In this document: positions 47,914-55,786 of the stretch, one piece after another
Layout of the letters: each line of letters starts with the position of its first letter
Position numbering within the stretch: position 1 is the stretch's first letter
Assembly: GCA_034421095.1 (NCBI GenBank)
Contig: DAOUKR010000025.1
Location: 248,001 to 312,000, forward strand
From: JAGWBG01 sp034421095
GTDB lineage: Bacteria > Chloroflexota > Dehalococcoidia > Lucifugimonadales > JAGWBF01
DNA: 64,000 bases
Reading direction: 5' to 3'
The notes under the pieces: generated by a model
What the model saw: only the letters and a program-made list of their open reading frames with translations
The model's database searches: none
Told to the model about the DNA's origin: nothing
Made by a program: the position numbers and the translations under genes

Positions 47914-50388
47914 CTACCCCACCACCACGTTCACCAGGCGGCCCGGGACGTAGTGGGTCCTGGCTATCTGCTTGTCGCTGATGTAGGTCTGCACTTTGGC
48001 GCTGGCAAGGGCAAGGCGCTTGGCCTCCTCTTCGGCGATGTCAACGGGGACCTGAAGCTTGTCCCTCAACCGCCCGTTAACCTGCACCACCAGTGTGATA
48101 ACTTCCTCGGCGGCCAGTCCCTCATCCCACTTGGGGAACATCTGGTTGTGGATGCTATAGGGATGACCGGCCCGTTCCCAAAGCTCCTCGGCGAGATGGG
48201 GGGCGAAGGGGGCCAGCATCAGCAGGAACTTCTCGGTGCAGTCCCTCCAGGTGGCGGAGTCCACATTGCCCTCGCTCCATACCCGATTCAGCCGGTTGGA
48301 GAACTCCATCAGGAATGCGATAGCTGTGTTGAACTTGAACCTGTCCAAGTCGTTGTAGCACTTCTTTATGGTCTGGTGGAGGTCCCTCCGGGTATCCCTT
48401 ACGGTCTGCTCATCGGTGGGCCTATCGTCCAGCTCCGAGGGATCGTGCTGGCAGACTTCCCAAACACGGTTGAGCCAACGGGCCACTCCGTTTATACCCG
48501 AGGTGCTCCAGGGGCCTCCCTGGTCCCAGGGACCCAGGAACATCAGGTAGCACCGGACGGAATCGGCACCCATACTCCCCACGTACTCGTCGGGGTTGAC
48601 CACGTTGCCGCGGCTCTTGCTCATCTTCTCGTGATCCTCGCCCAGGATGATGCCCTGGTTATACAGCCTCAAGAAAGGCTCGTCGAAGTCCACCAAGCCC
48701 ATGTCTCTCAGGGCCTTGGTCCAGAAACGAGCGTAGAGGAGGTGCATGACGGCGTGCTCTGCGCCTCCGGTGTACTGGTCTACAGGCATCCACTCCTTCA
48801 GGACTTGGGGATCAAAGGGGCCATCGTCGTACTCGGGGCTGGTGAAACGCTCCATGTACCAGGAGGAATCCACGAAGGTGTCCATGGTGTCTGTCTCCCT
48901 CTTGGCCTCCCCACCGCATCGGGGGCAGGTGGTGTTGACGAATCCCTGGTGCAGTACCAGGGGGGACTCCCCGCTGGGCTTGAACTCGGCGTCCTCCGGC
49001 AGAAGCACCGGCAGGTCGTCTTCGGGCACCGGCACAGTGCCACACTTTTCGCAGTAGACCATGGGTATGGGTGTGCCCCAGTACCGTTGTCGCGAGATGA
49101 GCCAGTCCCGTATGCGGTAGGACACGGAGCGCCGGCCCCAGCCCTGACCCTCTGCGAAGTTGGCGATGGCCTCCTTACCCTGGCTGCTGGGCAGCCCGTC
49201 GAACTGGCCCGAGTTGACCATAGTGCCCTCTTCCAGGTACGCCGCCTCAAGCTCACCGCCATCCCAGCCGGCCGGCGCTATCACCACGTCTATGGGCAGG
49301 CCGTATTTTTTAGCGAACTCGAAGTCCCTCTGGTCATGGGCAGGAACACCCATTACTGCTCCCGTGCCGTAGCCCATCAGGGCGTAGTCGGCTATAAAGA
49401 TTGGGACTCTTTTGCCGTTCAGCCGGTTTAAGACATGAGTGCCCAGGAAGACCCCCGTCTTCTCCTTCTCAGCAGCGAGGCGCTCAATCTCAGTCTGGCG
49501 ACGGGCCTGCTCCACGTAGGCCTCCACCTCGGAGCGCCTCTCGGGCGTAGTCAGCCTCTCCACCTGGGGGTGCTCCGGCGCCAGCACCATGAATGTAACG
49601 CCGAAGATGGTGTCTATACGGGTGGTGAAGGTGCTTATCTCACTCTCGTCCAGCCCCAATGGGGAAATATCGAAGCTAATCTCCACGCCCTCGCTGCGGC
49701 CAATCCAGTTACGCTGCATGGTGAGGATTTTCTCCGGCCAGTCCAAGAGGCCGCCGAAATCCAGTAGTTGGTCTGCGTAGTCGGTTATGCGAAGGAACCA
49801 CTGCTCCAGGTCGCGGCGAGTGATGGAAGTATCGCACCGCTCGCATCTGCCGTTCAACACCTGCTCGTTTGCCAGGACGGTCTGACAGGAAGGGCACCAT
49901 ACCACCGGAGCGTTGGCACGATAGGCGAGGCCCTTTTCGTAGAGCTTGAGGAAGAACCACTGGTTCCACCTGTAGTACTCGGGAAGGCAGCATATTATCT
50001 CCCGGTCCCAATCGTACACCGTACCCATGCTGCGAAGCTGGCCGCGCATGTTCTCGATGTTACCCATAGTCCAGGTATACGGATGAATCCCCCGCTGGAT
50101 GGCGGCGTTTTCCGCCGGAAGCCCGAAGGCGTCGAAGCCCATGGGGTGGATGACGTTGTATCCTTGCATCCGGCGGAAGCGGGCATGACAGTCGGCGGGC
50201 GCCATGGCGTACCAGTGGCCGATGTGCAGGTCGCCGGAGGGATAGGGATACATGGTAAGCTCGTACCACTTGGGGTTGGGGCCGTCGTCCCGGACTCGGT
50301 ATATGCCGTCCCTTTCCCAGCGCTCCTGCCATTTGCGGTCAATCTCCTGGGGGCTGTATCGTAGCTCAACCTGGCGCATTGTCGTCAT
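47914..50388 (-). CDS. leuS: Leucyl-tRNA synthetase
   Basis: An 824-residue class I synthetase with the HIGH motif in PYPSGDLHIGHWYAMAPA, the zinc module around CPSCQTVLANEQVLNGRCERC (read in parts), the CP1 editing domain (FTTRIDTIFGVTFMVLAPEHP, GTGAVMGVPAHDQRDFEF with the editing Thr/Asp residues), KMSKS in EKMSKSRGNVVNP, and the C-terminal anticodon domain. ATG 50388 is behind AAGGAG. The gap upstream is only 62 bp, too short for a T-box leader. Confidence 0.97.
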   Translation of the reverse strand: MTTMRQVELRYSPQEIDRKWQERWERDGIYRVRDDGPNPKWYELTMYPYPSGDLHIGHWYAMAPADCHARFRRMQGYNVIHPMGFDAFGLPAENAAIQRGIHPYTWTMGNIENMRGQLRSMGTVYDWDREIICCLPEYYRWNQWFFLKLYEKGLAYRANAPVVWCPSCQTVLANEQVLNGRCERCDTSITRRDLEQWFLRITDYADQLLDFGGLLDWPEKILTMQRNWIGRSEGVEISFDISPLGLDESEISTFTTRIDTIFGVTFMVLAPEHPQVERLTTPERRSEVEAYVEQARRQTEIERLAAEKEKTGVFLGTHVLNRLNGKRVPIFIADYALMGYGTGAVMGVPAHDQRDFEFAKKYGLPIDVVIAPAGWDGGELEAAYLEEGTMVNSGQFDGLPSSQGKEAIANFAEGQGWGRRSVSYRIRDWLISRQRYWGTPIPMVYCEKCGTVPVPEDDLPVLLPEDAEFKPSGESPLVLHQGFVNTTCPRCGGEAKRETDTMDTFVDSSWYMERFTSPEYDDGPFDPQVLKEWMPVDQYTGGAEHAVMHLLYARFWTKALRDMGLVDFDEPFLRLYNQGIILGEDHEKMSKSRGNVVNPDEYVGSMGADSVRCYLMFLGPWDQGGPWSTSGINGVARWLNRVWEVCQHDPSELDDRPTDEQTVRDTRRDLHQTIKKCYNDLDRFKFNTAIAFLMEFSNRLNRVWSEGNVDSATWRDCTEKFLLMLAPFAPHLAEELWERAGHPYSIHNQMFPKWDEGLAAEEVITLVVQVNGRLRDKLQVPVDIAEEEAKRLALASAKVQTYISDKQIARTHYVPGRLVNVVVG

Positions 50389-50450
50389 ATATGGATACTC
50401 CTTCTTCCATTAAGCAGCCGTTTCCTTGAGGGAACGTCTAAGTCCTAAGG

Positions 50451-51152
50451 CTAAGGGGGTGCTTCCCCCACGCTTACCATGTCATGGATACCTTCGTAGG
50501 TAACTGGGCCTATGCCCCGCACCTCCATCACCTCTTCAATAGACGTGAACTGACCGACTTCCTCCCTGTAGTCTACTATGGCCTGCGCCTTCACAGGGCC
50601 AATGCCCGGCAACTCTATTAGCTGCTGCACGGTGGCAGTGTTCAGGTCCATTACCTGGTGAGAGTCCTGCTCTGCAGCAGCCTCTACATCCGCACCACTA
50701 CCCTCCACTGGGGTAGCCCCCATGCCTGAACCCCCGCCGTCTTCTGTGGTAGTCATCGCCGGCAAAGGTGGCTGCTGGCAAGGCATCCCAGCATCCGGCA
50801 CATTGTAGCTGGCCTCGTCCTTCACCCTTATCGCCAGGTTGAAACAGGAAGGCAAGGGGCCGTAGGTGGCACCTCCTGCAGCCTCTATGGCGTCCGCCAG
50901 GCGGTCGCCTTCCTCCATAGCGTAGACACCGGGCATGGCTACCGCACCACTTATGTAAACTTTCAAATCGGGAGCGGGGGTAGCCGTGGGCATTATAGTG
51001 GCCGCAGGCGTTATAGTGGCCGTAGGCAACAGGACCTCAACACCTGGACTACCGGACCTACTCTGTACCACCAGAAGGGCTACCGCCGCAGATAGGACGG
51101 CAATAAACAGGGCCAACAAAATGTATAATGATACAGCCCTTATAGAGAACAT
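50451..51152 (-). CDS. comEA: ComEA-type competence DNA-binding protein
   Basis: A 233-residue protein with an N-terminal membrane anchor (VSLYILLALFIAVLSAAVALLVV), a Thr/Ala/Pro-rich linker, a SLBB domain (VYISGAVAMPGVYAMEEGDRLADAI), a second low-complexity linker, and a C-terminal double helix-hairpin-helix (VMDLNTATVQQLIELPGIGPVKAQAI, then VMEVRGIGPVTYEGI), read in parts. ComEA binds incoming DNA at the outer face of the membrane during natural transformation. No comEC is adjacent. It diverges from ilvE. Confidence 0.93.
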   Translation of the reverse strand: MFSIRAVSLYILLALFIAVLSAAVALLVVQSRSGSPGVEVLLPTATITPAATIMPTATPAPDLKVYISGAVAMPGVYAMEEGDRLADAIEAAGGATYGPLPSCFNLAIRVKDEASYNVPDAGMPCQQPPLPAMTTTEDGGGSGMGATPVEGSGADVEAAAEQDSHQVMDLNTATVQQLIELPGIGPVKAQAIVDYREEVGQFTSIEEVMEVRGIGPVTYEGIHDMVSVGEAPP

Positions 51153-51167
51153 CTATAATTTATCATC

Positions 51168-51196
51168 TTGCCTTATGGTCTATGGCTGATTATAAT
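51168..51196 (+). promoter_or_regulatory. ilvE promoter
   Basis: TTGCCT at 51168-51173, 17 bp spacer and a perfect TATAAT at 51191-51196. The start point near 51203 leaves a 28 nt leader containing GAGGAGG before the GTG at 51231. Confidence 0.6.
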
Positions 51197-51230
51197 TACC
51201 CATGCCCCAAAGTTAAAGAGGAGGTGAGCG

Positions 51231-52169
51231 GTGAGTCCGATGTCCTATGCCTTCTTCCGAGGAGACTACGTTCCCCTGAGCGAGGCCAAGGTAAGCATTA
51301 TGACCCATGCGTTGCACTACGGGACGGGGGTCTTTGAAGGTATCAGGGGGAACTGGAACGAGGAGAATGGGGCTATATACATCTTCCGCCTGAGGGAGCA
51401 CTATGAGAGACTCCTTCGGGGGTGTCGCCTTCTCATGCTGGACATTCCATATTCGTTGGAAGAGCTCTGCAATATTACCGTGGAGATGGTGGAGCGGTGC
51501 GGCTTCAGCGAGGACCTCTACATTCGCCCCCTGGCCTACAAAAGCGCCGAGAAGGTGGCGAACCTGAAGCTCCAGGACCTGGAGAGCGATTTCTGCCTCT
51601 TGGCAGTCCCCTTCGGCAGCTATCTTGGGACCGATATACTTCGCTGTTGTACCTCTTCCTGGCGGCGGGTAGACGACCCTATGATACCGGCCAGGTTCAA
51701 GATTTCGGGAATCTACGTGAACAGCATTCTCGCCAAGACCGAGGCTACCCTGGCGGGATTTGACGAGGCCATTATCCTGAACCAGGATGGGCACGTGTGC
51801 GAGGGTTCAGGAGAGAACCTCTTCCTGGTGTCCGATGGCAAGATTTACACCCCTCCCATTGAGGACAACGTACTGCCCGGTATAACCCGGGACACCGTAA
51901 TGCAACTGGCCCAGAGCGAACTGGGGTTGGAGGTACTGGAGACCCGCATAGACAGAAGCCAGATATACATTTCCGACGAGTGTTTCCTCACCGGCACAGC
52001 GGCCCATCTCACGCCCGTGGTGGAAGTGGATAACCGCAAGATAAATGATGGCACGGTAGGGCCTATATCGGCGAAGCTTCAGAAACTGTACTTCGACATT
52101 GTAGTCGGAAGGAATCCCAAGTATATACACTGGTGTACGGTCGCCACACCGCGGCTGGTAAGCGTATAA
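51231..52169 (+). CDS. ilvE: Branched-chain amino acid aminotransferase
   Basis: A 312-residue class IV PLP aminotransferase: HALHYGTGVFEGIRG at the N-terminus, the PLP lysine in RFKISGIYVNSILAK, NQDGHVCEGSGENLFLV, and ITRDTVMQLAQ. It transaminates Leu, Ile and Val with 2-oxoglutarate. The GTG at 51231 is 6-8 nt behind GAGGAGG; an ATG at 51240 is possible. The next gene, plsY, begins 77 bp downstream. Confidence 0.96.
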   Translation: MSPMSYAFFRGDYVPLSEAKVSIMTHALHYGTGVFEGIRGNWNEENGAIYIFRLREHYERLLRGCRLLMLDIPYSLEELCNITVEMVERCGFSEDLYIRPLAYKSAEKVANLKLQDLESDFCLLAVPFGSYLGTDILRCCTSSWRRVDDPMIPARFKISGIYVNSILAKTEATLAGFDEAIILNQDGHVCEGSGENLFLVSDGKIYTPPIEDNVLPGITRDTVMQLAQSELGLEVLETRIDRSQIYISDECFLTGTAAHLTPVVEVDNRKINDGTVGPISAKLQKLYFDIVVGRNPKYIHWCTVATPRLVSV

Positions 52170-52246
52170 TTCCCCGTTGAACTCCAGCCGGCACGTCTTG
52201 AGGACCACGGTAGCATATATTCAGATATAAGGAGACCTGGACCGAG

Positions 52247-52864
52247 GTGGCCTGGTTTAGCTTCGACTGGATCGGTGCTATGGTAATGGCCTATCTCATA
52301 GGCGCTATACCCTCGGCCTACGTCGCCGGGCGTCTGGTAAAAGGGAAGGACATCCGCGAGGAGGGAGACCGAAATCCTGGCGCCGGCAACACGTACCGCA
52401 CTATCGGTCCCAAGGCCGGCATGGTCGTAGGAGCGATTGACATAGGGAAAGGTGCCATAGCCGTGCTCGTTGCCAGAGCACTGACTGATGGCACGGGCGC
52501 ACAGATGATGGCGGGGGTCGTGGCCATAATCGGCCACAACTGGCCCATCTTCCTGAAGCTCAGGGGCGGAAGGGGGGCCGCCAGCGCATTGGGAGTGTTT
52601 ATCGCCCTGGTTCCCATGCCTGCGATACCCATCAGCCTGGTGTCGCTTGCGCTCTTACCCGTCGTCAGGAGTGCCACTATCGTCATCGGTCTGATAATGA
52701 TAGTCACTCCTTTCGTGGCATTGCTCATCGGAGTCTCCTATTCCATAGTTGTCTACTGTATCGGCCTCCCAGTCATGGTGGGAATGCGCCATTACGCTAC
52801 CTCAAGGAACCTACAGAGACCGGAAGAGGAGCAAGCCGGAGATAGAGCGTTGCCCCAAGGCTAG
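52247..52864 (+). CDS. plsY: Glycerol-3-phosphate acyltransferase PlsY
   Basis: A 205-residue polytopic protein (about five helices) with the three PlsY motifs: IPSAYVAGRL with the following RNPGAGNTYRTIG (motif 1), GHNWPIFLKLRGGRGAASALG (motif 2), and the C-terminal region with MRHYATSRNL. It transfers an acyl group from acyl-phosphate to glycerol 3-phosphate. The usual GGKGVAT is GGRGAAS here, a conservative change. It begins with GTG 52247 after GGAG. It links to the FakA/FakB genes that also work on fatty acid activation. Confidence 0.94.
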   Translation: MAWFSFDWIGAMVMAYLIGAIPSAYVAGRLVKGKDIREEGDRNPGAGNTYRTIGPKAGMVVGAIDIGKGAIAVLVARALTDGTGAQMMAGVVAIIGHNWPIFLKLRGGRGAASALGVFIALVPMPAIPISLVSLALLPVVRSATIVIGLIMIVTPFVALLIGVSYSIVVYCIGLPVMVGMRHYATSRNLQRPEEEQAGDRALPQG

Positions 52865-52869
52865 CGCTG

Positions 52870-53289
52870 ATGGCAGGCTCCTTTATCCTAGACTACCTCC
52901 TCTTTGTGTTCATAGCGGCATTTGGCGCCCTTCAGATGGCCGCCGCCTGTGGCCCTCTCCCGGGGCTTCTTCTAATCAGGGTCAGGCCCCTGGCCTTCGG
53001 GTCGGGCCTTGCGATCACAGTTGCCGCCTTCCTGCTATTCTTCATGACGGAACCCAGAAACGTTTCAGATACCGAGGGGGGCCTTAACGGCAACCAAACA
53101 GCCGGCCTCTTTACCCTGGGGGCAGGTTCCGCATTGATATTGACCCTCATCCTCTCGTCCATAAGCAACCGTGCATTGGGCAAGGGACAGCAGCGGCACG
53201 CTTCCGGCCTCGATGCCTTGAAAGAGACTACATACCTCAACGCTCTGGCCACCACCCTGAAGGACCTATGGAAGCGCTACAGAGCATAG
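52870..53289 (+). CDS. Small membrane protein of unknown function
   Basis: A 139-residue protein with three or four hydrophobic segments: FILDYLLFVFIAAFGALQMAA, LAITVAAFLLFFMTE and LFTLGAGSALILTLILSS, and a cationic C-terminus (LKDLWKRYRA). No enzyme motif is visible. It starts 5 bp after plsY and overlaps the next gene by 22 bp, so it is part of a tight plsY/PAP2 unit and may work in membrane lipid metabolism (inference). Confidence 0.75.
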   Translation: MAGSFILDYLLFVFIAAFGALQMAAACGPLPGLLLIRVRPLAFGSGLAITVAAFLLFFMTEPRNVSDTEGGLNGNQTAGLFTLGAGSALILTLILSSISNRALGKGQQRHASGLDALKETTYLNALATTLKDLWKRYRA

Positions 53290-53858
53290 ATAAAGAGATA
53301 GTGTTGTGGCTCAACCAGTGGGCGGGACGGTACGCACTGCTGGATAAAGTGGAGAAGCTGATAGTAAGCGACTACTTTATACCTGTGCTTGCAGCCCTTC
53401 TCCTTATGTTCGTGTGGTTCGCGGGCAGAGACGCCCCGCAACGGGATGCTCACCAGAGGGCGGTGTTAAGGGCGCTGATAGCCGTCGGGTTCGCTAACCT
53501 CACGGTGCTAATCCTGAACCAGCATTACTTCAGAGAAAGGCCTTTCGCCGAGTACGACTTGACCCTCCTCTTCTACCCGCCCACAGACTCCTCCTTCCCC
53601 GCCAATCCGGCCGCCGTCACCTTCGCCATGGCCTCAGGCATGTGGCAGGGAAGCCGGAAGCTGGGGGCCTTCCTCTATGGGCTGGCCGCCCTGTGGGGAC
53701 TGTCCAGGATATATGCCGGGGTGTTCTACCCCTCGGACGTGGTGGCCGGGGCATTCATAGGCGTAGGAATAAGCTACCTGGTAGCCGTGGGACTCAGGCG
53801 CATAGAACCCCTGCCGACCCTGGTCCTCCGGGGTGCCAGAACGCTGCACCTGGCATGA
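53268..53858 (+). CDS. PAP2-fold membrane protein with substituted catalytic histidines
   Basis: A 196-residue PAP2-superfamily protein with five to six hydrophobic helices. Motif 1 (FRERPFAEYD) is present. In motif 2 the usual P-S-x-H is FPANPAA: the catalytic His is Pro114. In motif 3 (SRIYAGVFYPSDV) the usual His is Phe153. Both His of the acid-phosphatase site are therefore missing, while the Asp in YPSD is kept. It is probably a non-catalytic homologue or lipid-binding partner. Start ATG 53268 overlaps the upstream gene and follows GAAGGA. Confidence 0.85.
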   Translation: MEALQSIDKEIVLWLNQWAGRYALLDKVEKLIVSDYFIPVLAALLLMFVWFAGRDAPQRDAHQRAVLRALIAVGFANLTVLILNQHYFRERPFAEYDLTLLFYPPTDSSFPANPAAVTFAMASGMWQGSRKLGAFLYGLAALWGLSRIYAGVFYPSDVVAGAFIGVGISYLVAVGLRRIEPLPTLVLRGARTLHLA

Positions 53859-53861
53859 CAC

Positions 53862-53910
53862 CCACCCCAATCTCCCCTTAGATGCCTCCTCTCCCCTTGA
53901 TGGGACCCCC
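53862..53910 (+). repeat. Decayed REP-like sequence in a convergent gap
   Basis: CACCCACCCCAATCTCC and CCTCTCCCCTTGATGGG resemble the leader and hairpin of copies B and C but are partly degraded. It lies in the 95 bp gap between PAP2 (+) and the CoxG-like gene (-), where it may stop transcription from either side. Confidence 0.35.
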
Positions 53911-53953
53911 TATCGACGGGCAGGAAGGACTGAGGCCAGGGAGTACATGGCCT

Positions 53954-54406
53954 TCAGCTGTGCGGGTCTGCCTGACCGGCCACCTCCTGCAGGCACGTGA
54001 AGAACCTGTCCATCATCATCCTGTTGACGTTCCCTATCAGGCGCTGCCCCACTCTGGCCACGGTCCCACCCACCTGGGCCTCTCCTTCAACCTTCACCAG
54101 GGTCCTTTCGCCCTGGTCCTCCAGGGATATATGGGCTACTCCCCGAACAAAACCGGGCGCGCCGGTGCCTTCCACTACCAGCTTGTAAGAGCGCATCGGC
54201 TCCTGGTCGGCCACGGTGATTCGGGCCGTATAGCTGCCCCTTACAGCCCCGACGCCCACGCTGATGACGGCCTCATACTGGTCGTCGCCCAAAGGCGTCA
54301 GCTTCTCACAACCCGGCAAACACTTGGCTATTACGTCCGGGTCCAACAGCACCTCCCACACCCTTGTGGCAGGCGCATCAAAATGGTAACTACTATTAAC
54401 GTCCAT
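53954..54406 (-). CDS. CoxG/SRPBCC family protein
   Basis: A 150-residue START/SRPBCC-fold protein of the CoxG (carbon monoxide dehydrogenase subunit G) group: FDAPATRVWEVLLDPDVIAKCLPGCEKL at the start and GGTVARVGQRLIGNVNRMMMDRFF at the end, read in parts. CoxG is a membrane-recruiting accessory protein of CO dehydrogenase, but such proteins also occur alone with aromatic or molybdenum enzymes. No cox genes are nearby. The ligand pocket is hydrophobic; function here unknown. Confidence 0.85.
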   Translation of the reverse strand: MDVNSSYHFDAPATRVWEVLLDPDVIAKCLPGCEKLTPLGDDQYEAVISVGVGAVRGSYTARITVADQEPMRSYKLVVEGTGAPGFVRGVAHISLEDQGERTLVKVEGEAQVGGTVARVGQRLIGNVNRMMMDRFFTCLQEVAGQADPHS

Positions 54407-54586
54407 ACTCTCCTCCTACGGACCTTTCGCTGAGACAGAGTATACCGCATCCGTTCCCGAAGGCGTACAATGGGCATGGGACTAACCCGTCATTTCCCCC
54501 GCCTGTCCACCTCTGGCGGGTGAAAACGGAAATATACATTAAGAAGAAACGAAAGTCCCCGTATCCAGGGAAAGGGGTGTTGCTCA

Positions 54587-54907
54587 ATGGCACTGAGATA
54601 TGTAAAGGTCGCCAGTGTGGGGGATGTACCCCCCGGGAGCACCAAGAGAATGTCCCCACAGCGTGGCGAGCACGTCCTGGTATGCAACGTGGATGGCGCC
54701 ATTTACGCCATACGGGACGCTTGCACTCACGACGGTGGAATCCTGGGATTCGGCGACCTGGAAGGTAGCCTTATAGATTGTCCTCGCCACGGTGCTAAAT
54801 TCGACGTTATTACCGGCCGGGCAGTGGTGCCGCCTGCCGTGACCCCTGTACACGTGTACCCTGTCCGCATTCAGGGTGACGATATAGAGGTCGGCCTGGA
54901 GGAGTGA
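54587..54907 (+). CDS. Rieske [2Fe-2S] ferredoxin
   Basis: A 106-residue Rieske protein: cluster ligands in ACTHDGGIL (Cys-x-His) and DCPRHGAKFDV (Cys-x-x-His), spacing typical of ferredoxin components of ring-hydroxylating dioxygenases. It would pass electrons to an oxygenase. No Rieske oxygenase alpha subunit is in the window, so its partner is elsewhere or is a different oxygenase. It is convergent with the alpha/beta hydrolase gene. ATG 54587 is 14 nt after GGAAAGGGG-like purines. Confidence 0.9.
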   Translation: MALRYVKVASVGDVPPGSTKRMSPQRGEHVLVCNVDGAIYAIRDACTHDGGILGFGDLEGSLIDCPRHGAKFDVITGRAVVPPAVTPVHVYPVRIQGDDIEVGLEE

Positions 54908-54952
54908 TAATGAGAATAATGGCTGAACGAGGGGTTCGCCTGGTGTTGTTGT

Positions 54953-55750
54953 CTACGCCTTCAGGAAGTCTTCCACAAGGCCTGAGACCTTTCTGAACTG
55001 CTCCAAATGGGGTACGTGGGCGGCCTCGCCGACTATCTCTGTCCGCGCCCCGGAGATGTAGCTTGCGAACTCTTCCGCGTAGACAGGCGACACTATGCCA
55101 TCCCCTTGGCCCCACACAATCAACGTGGACGCTTGAATGCGGTGCAGGCGCTTTTTGAGGCCCTTGTCCGGTATGGGCCATACAAACTTGCCTGTGCAGC
55201 CCAATGACCACGTCAGACTGATCTGAGCGTTCATGTGCTCTTCCGGGTCCTTTGGCAACTCCAACGCCTGTTTGGCTACAGGCCCTTCCGGGTCGTAGAA
55301 GGCGGCCTTTGCCACCACCTCCGGCGGCACGGACATCCAGTTCAACACCGGCGCGTCGTCCCGCCACAGCCCAATGGGGCCAATCAGCACCAACCGGCTG
55401 ACTCGTCTGGGATTGGTCGCCGCCACTTCAGCGGCGACCATGCCGCCAAAGGAGTGGCCCACGGCAACGGGAGATTCCAGTTCAAGCCGGTCGAACAACT
55501 CGTAATAGTACAGTACCAGGTCCCACAAATCGTCCAGGGCCTTGATTGCATCCGGGTCTCCCGGCGTGGTGCCGGGGTGTTCCGGCGCATAGACGGTATG
55601 GCTCTGGGCTAGATGGTCCAGGAAGGCGTCCCATTCCAGGCCAGCAGCGCCGTGGAAGAATACCAGAGGCGGCCCCTCGCCTGCGATCTTGACCCTGGTA
55701 CTAATCCGGTCTCCCCACACGCTGACCGTGCGTTCCTGCACTGTGACCAT
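54953..55750 (-). CDS. Alpha/beta hydrolase
   Basis: A 265-residue alpha/beta hydrolase fold protein with the oxyanion HGAAG region (FFHGAAGLEWDAF), nucleophile Ser in VGHSFGGMVAAE, acid Asp in WGQGDGIVSP and catalytic His in AAHVPHLEQF. The fold and size match meta-cleavage-product hydrolases and esterases. It lies 36 bp downstream of the first LLM gene, so it is likely to act in the same pathway (inference). Substrate unknown. Confidence 0.92.
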   Translation of the reverse strand: MVTVQERTVSVWGDRISTRVKIAGEGPPLVFFHGAAGLEWDAFLDHLAQSHTVYAPEHPGTTPGDPDAIKALDDLWDLVLYYYELFDRLELESPVAVGHSFGGMVAAEVAATNPRRVSRLVLIGPIGLWRDDAPVLNWMSVPPEVVAKAAFYDPEGPVAKQALELPKDPEEHMNAQISLTWSLGCTGKFVWPIPDKGLKKRLHRIQASTLIVWGQGDGIVSPVYAEEFASYISGARTEIVGEAAHVPHLEQFRKVSGLVEDFLKA

Positions 55751-55786
55751 GACGTTTCCCCTCCGGTGGACTCTTGGGAACAGACC

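Noticed and set aside
47893..49431. A 512-codon open frame antisense to leuS
   Set aside because: It lies within leuS, whose HIGH and KMSKS motifs are intact; the antisense protein is low-complexity and valine/histidine-rich as expected from a GC-rich shadow.
50389..50450. T-box leader upstream of leuS
   Set aside because: The gap is only 62 bp and shows no T-box or specifier-loop pattern.
9500..53960. Possible avoidance of CAGCTG as evidence for the predicted R-M specificity
   Set aside because: CAGCTG is present at 9500-9505, 40295-40300, 46474-46479 (inside the HNH gene) and 53955-53960, so there is no clear avoidance; methylation would protect these sites anyway.
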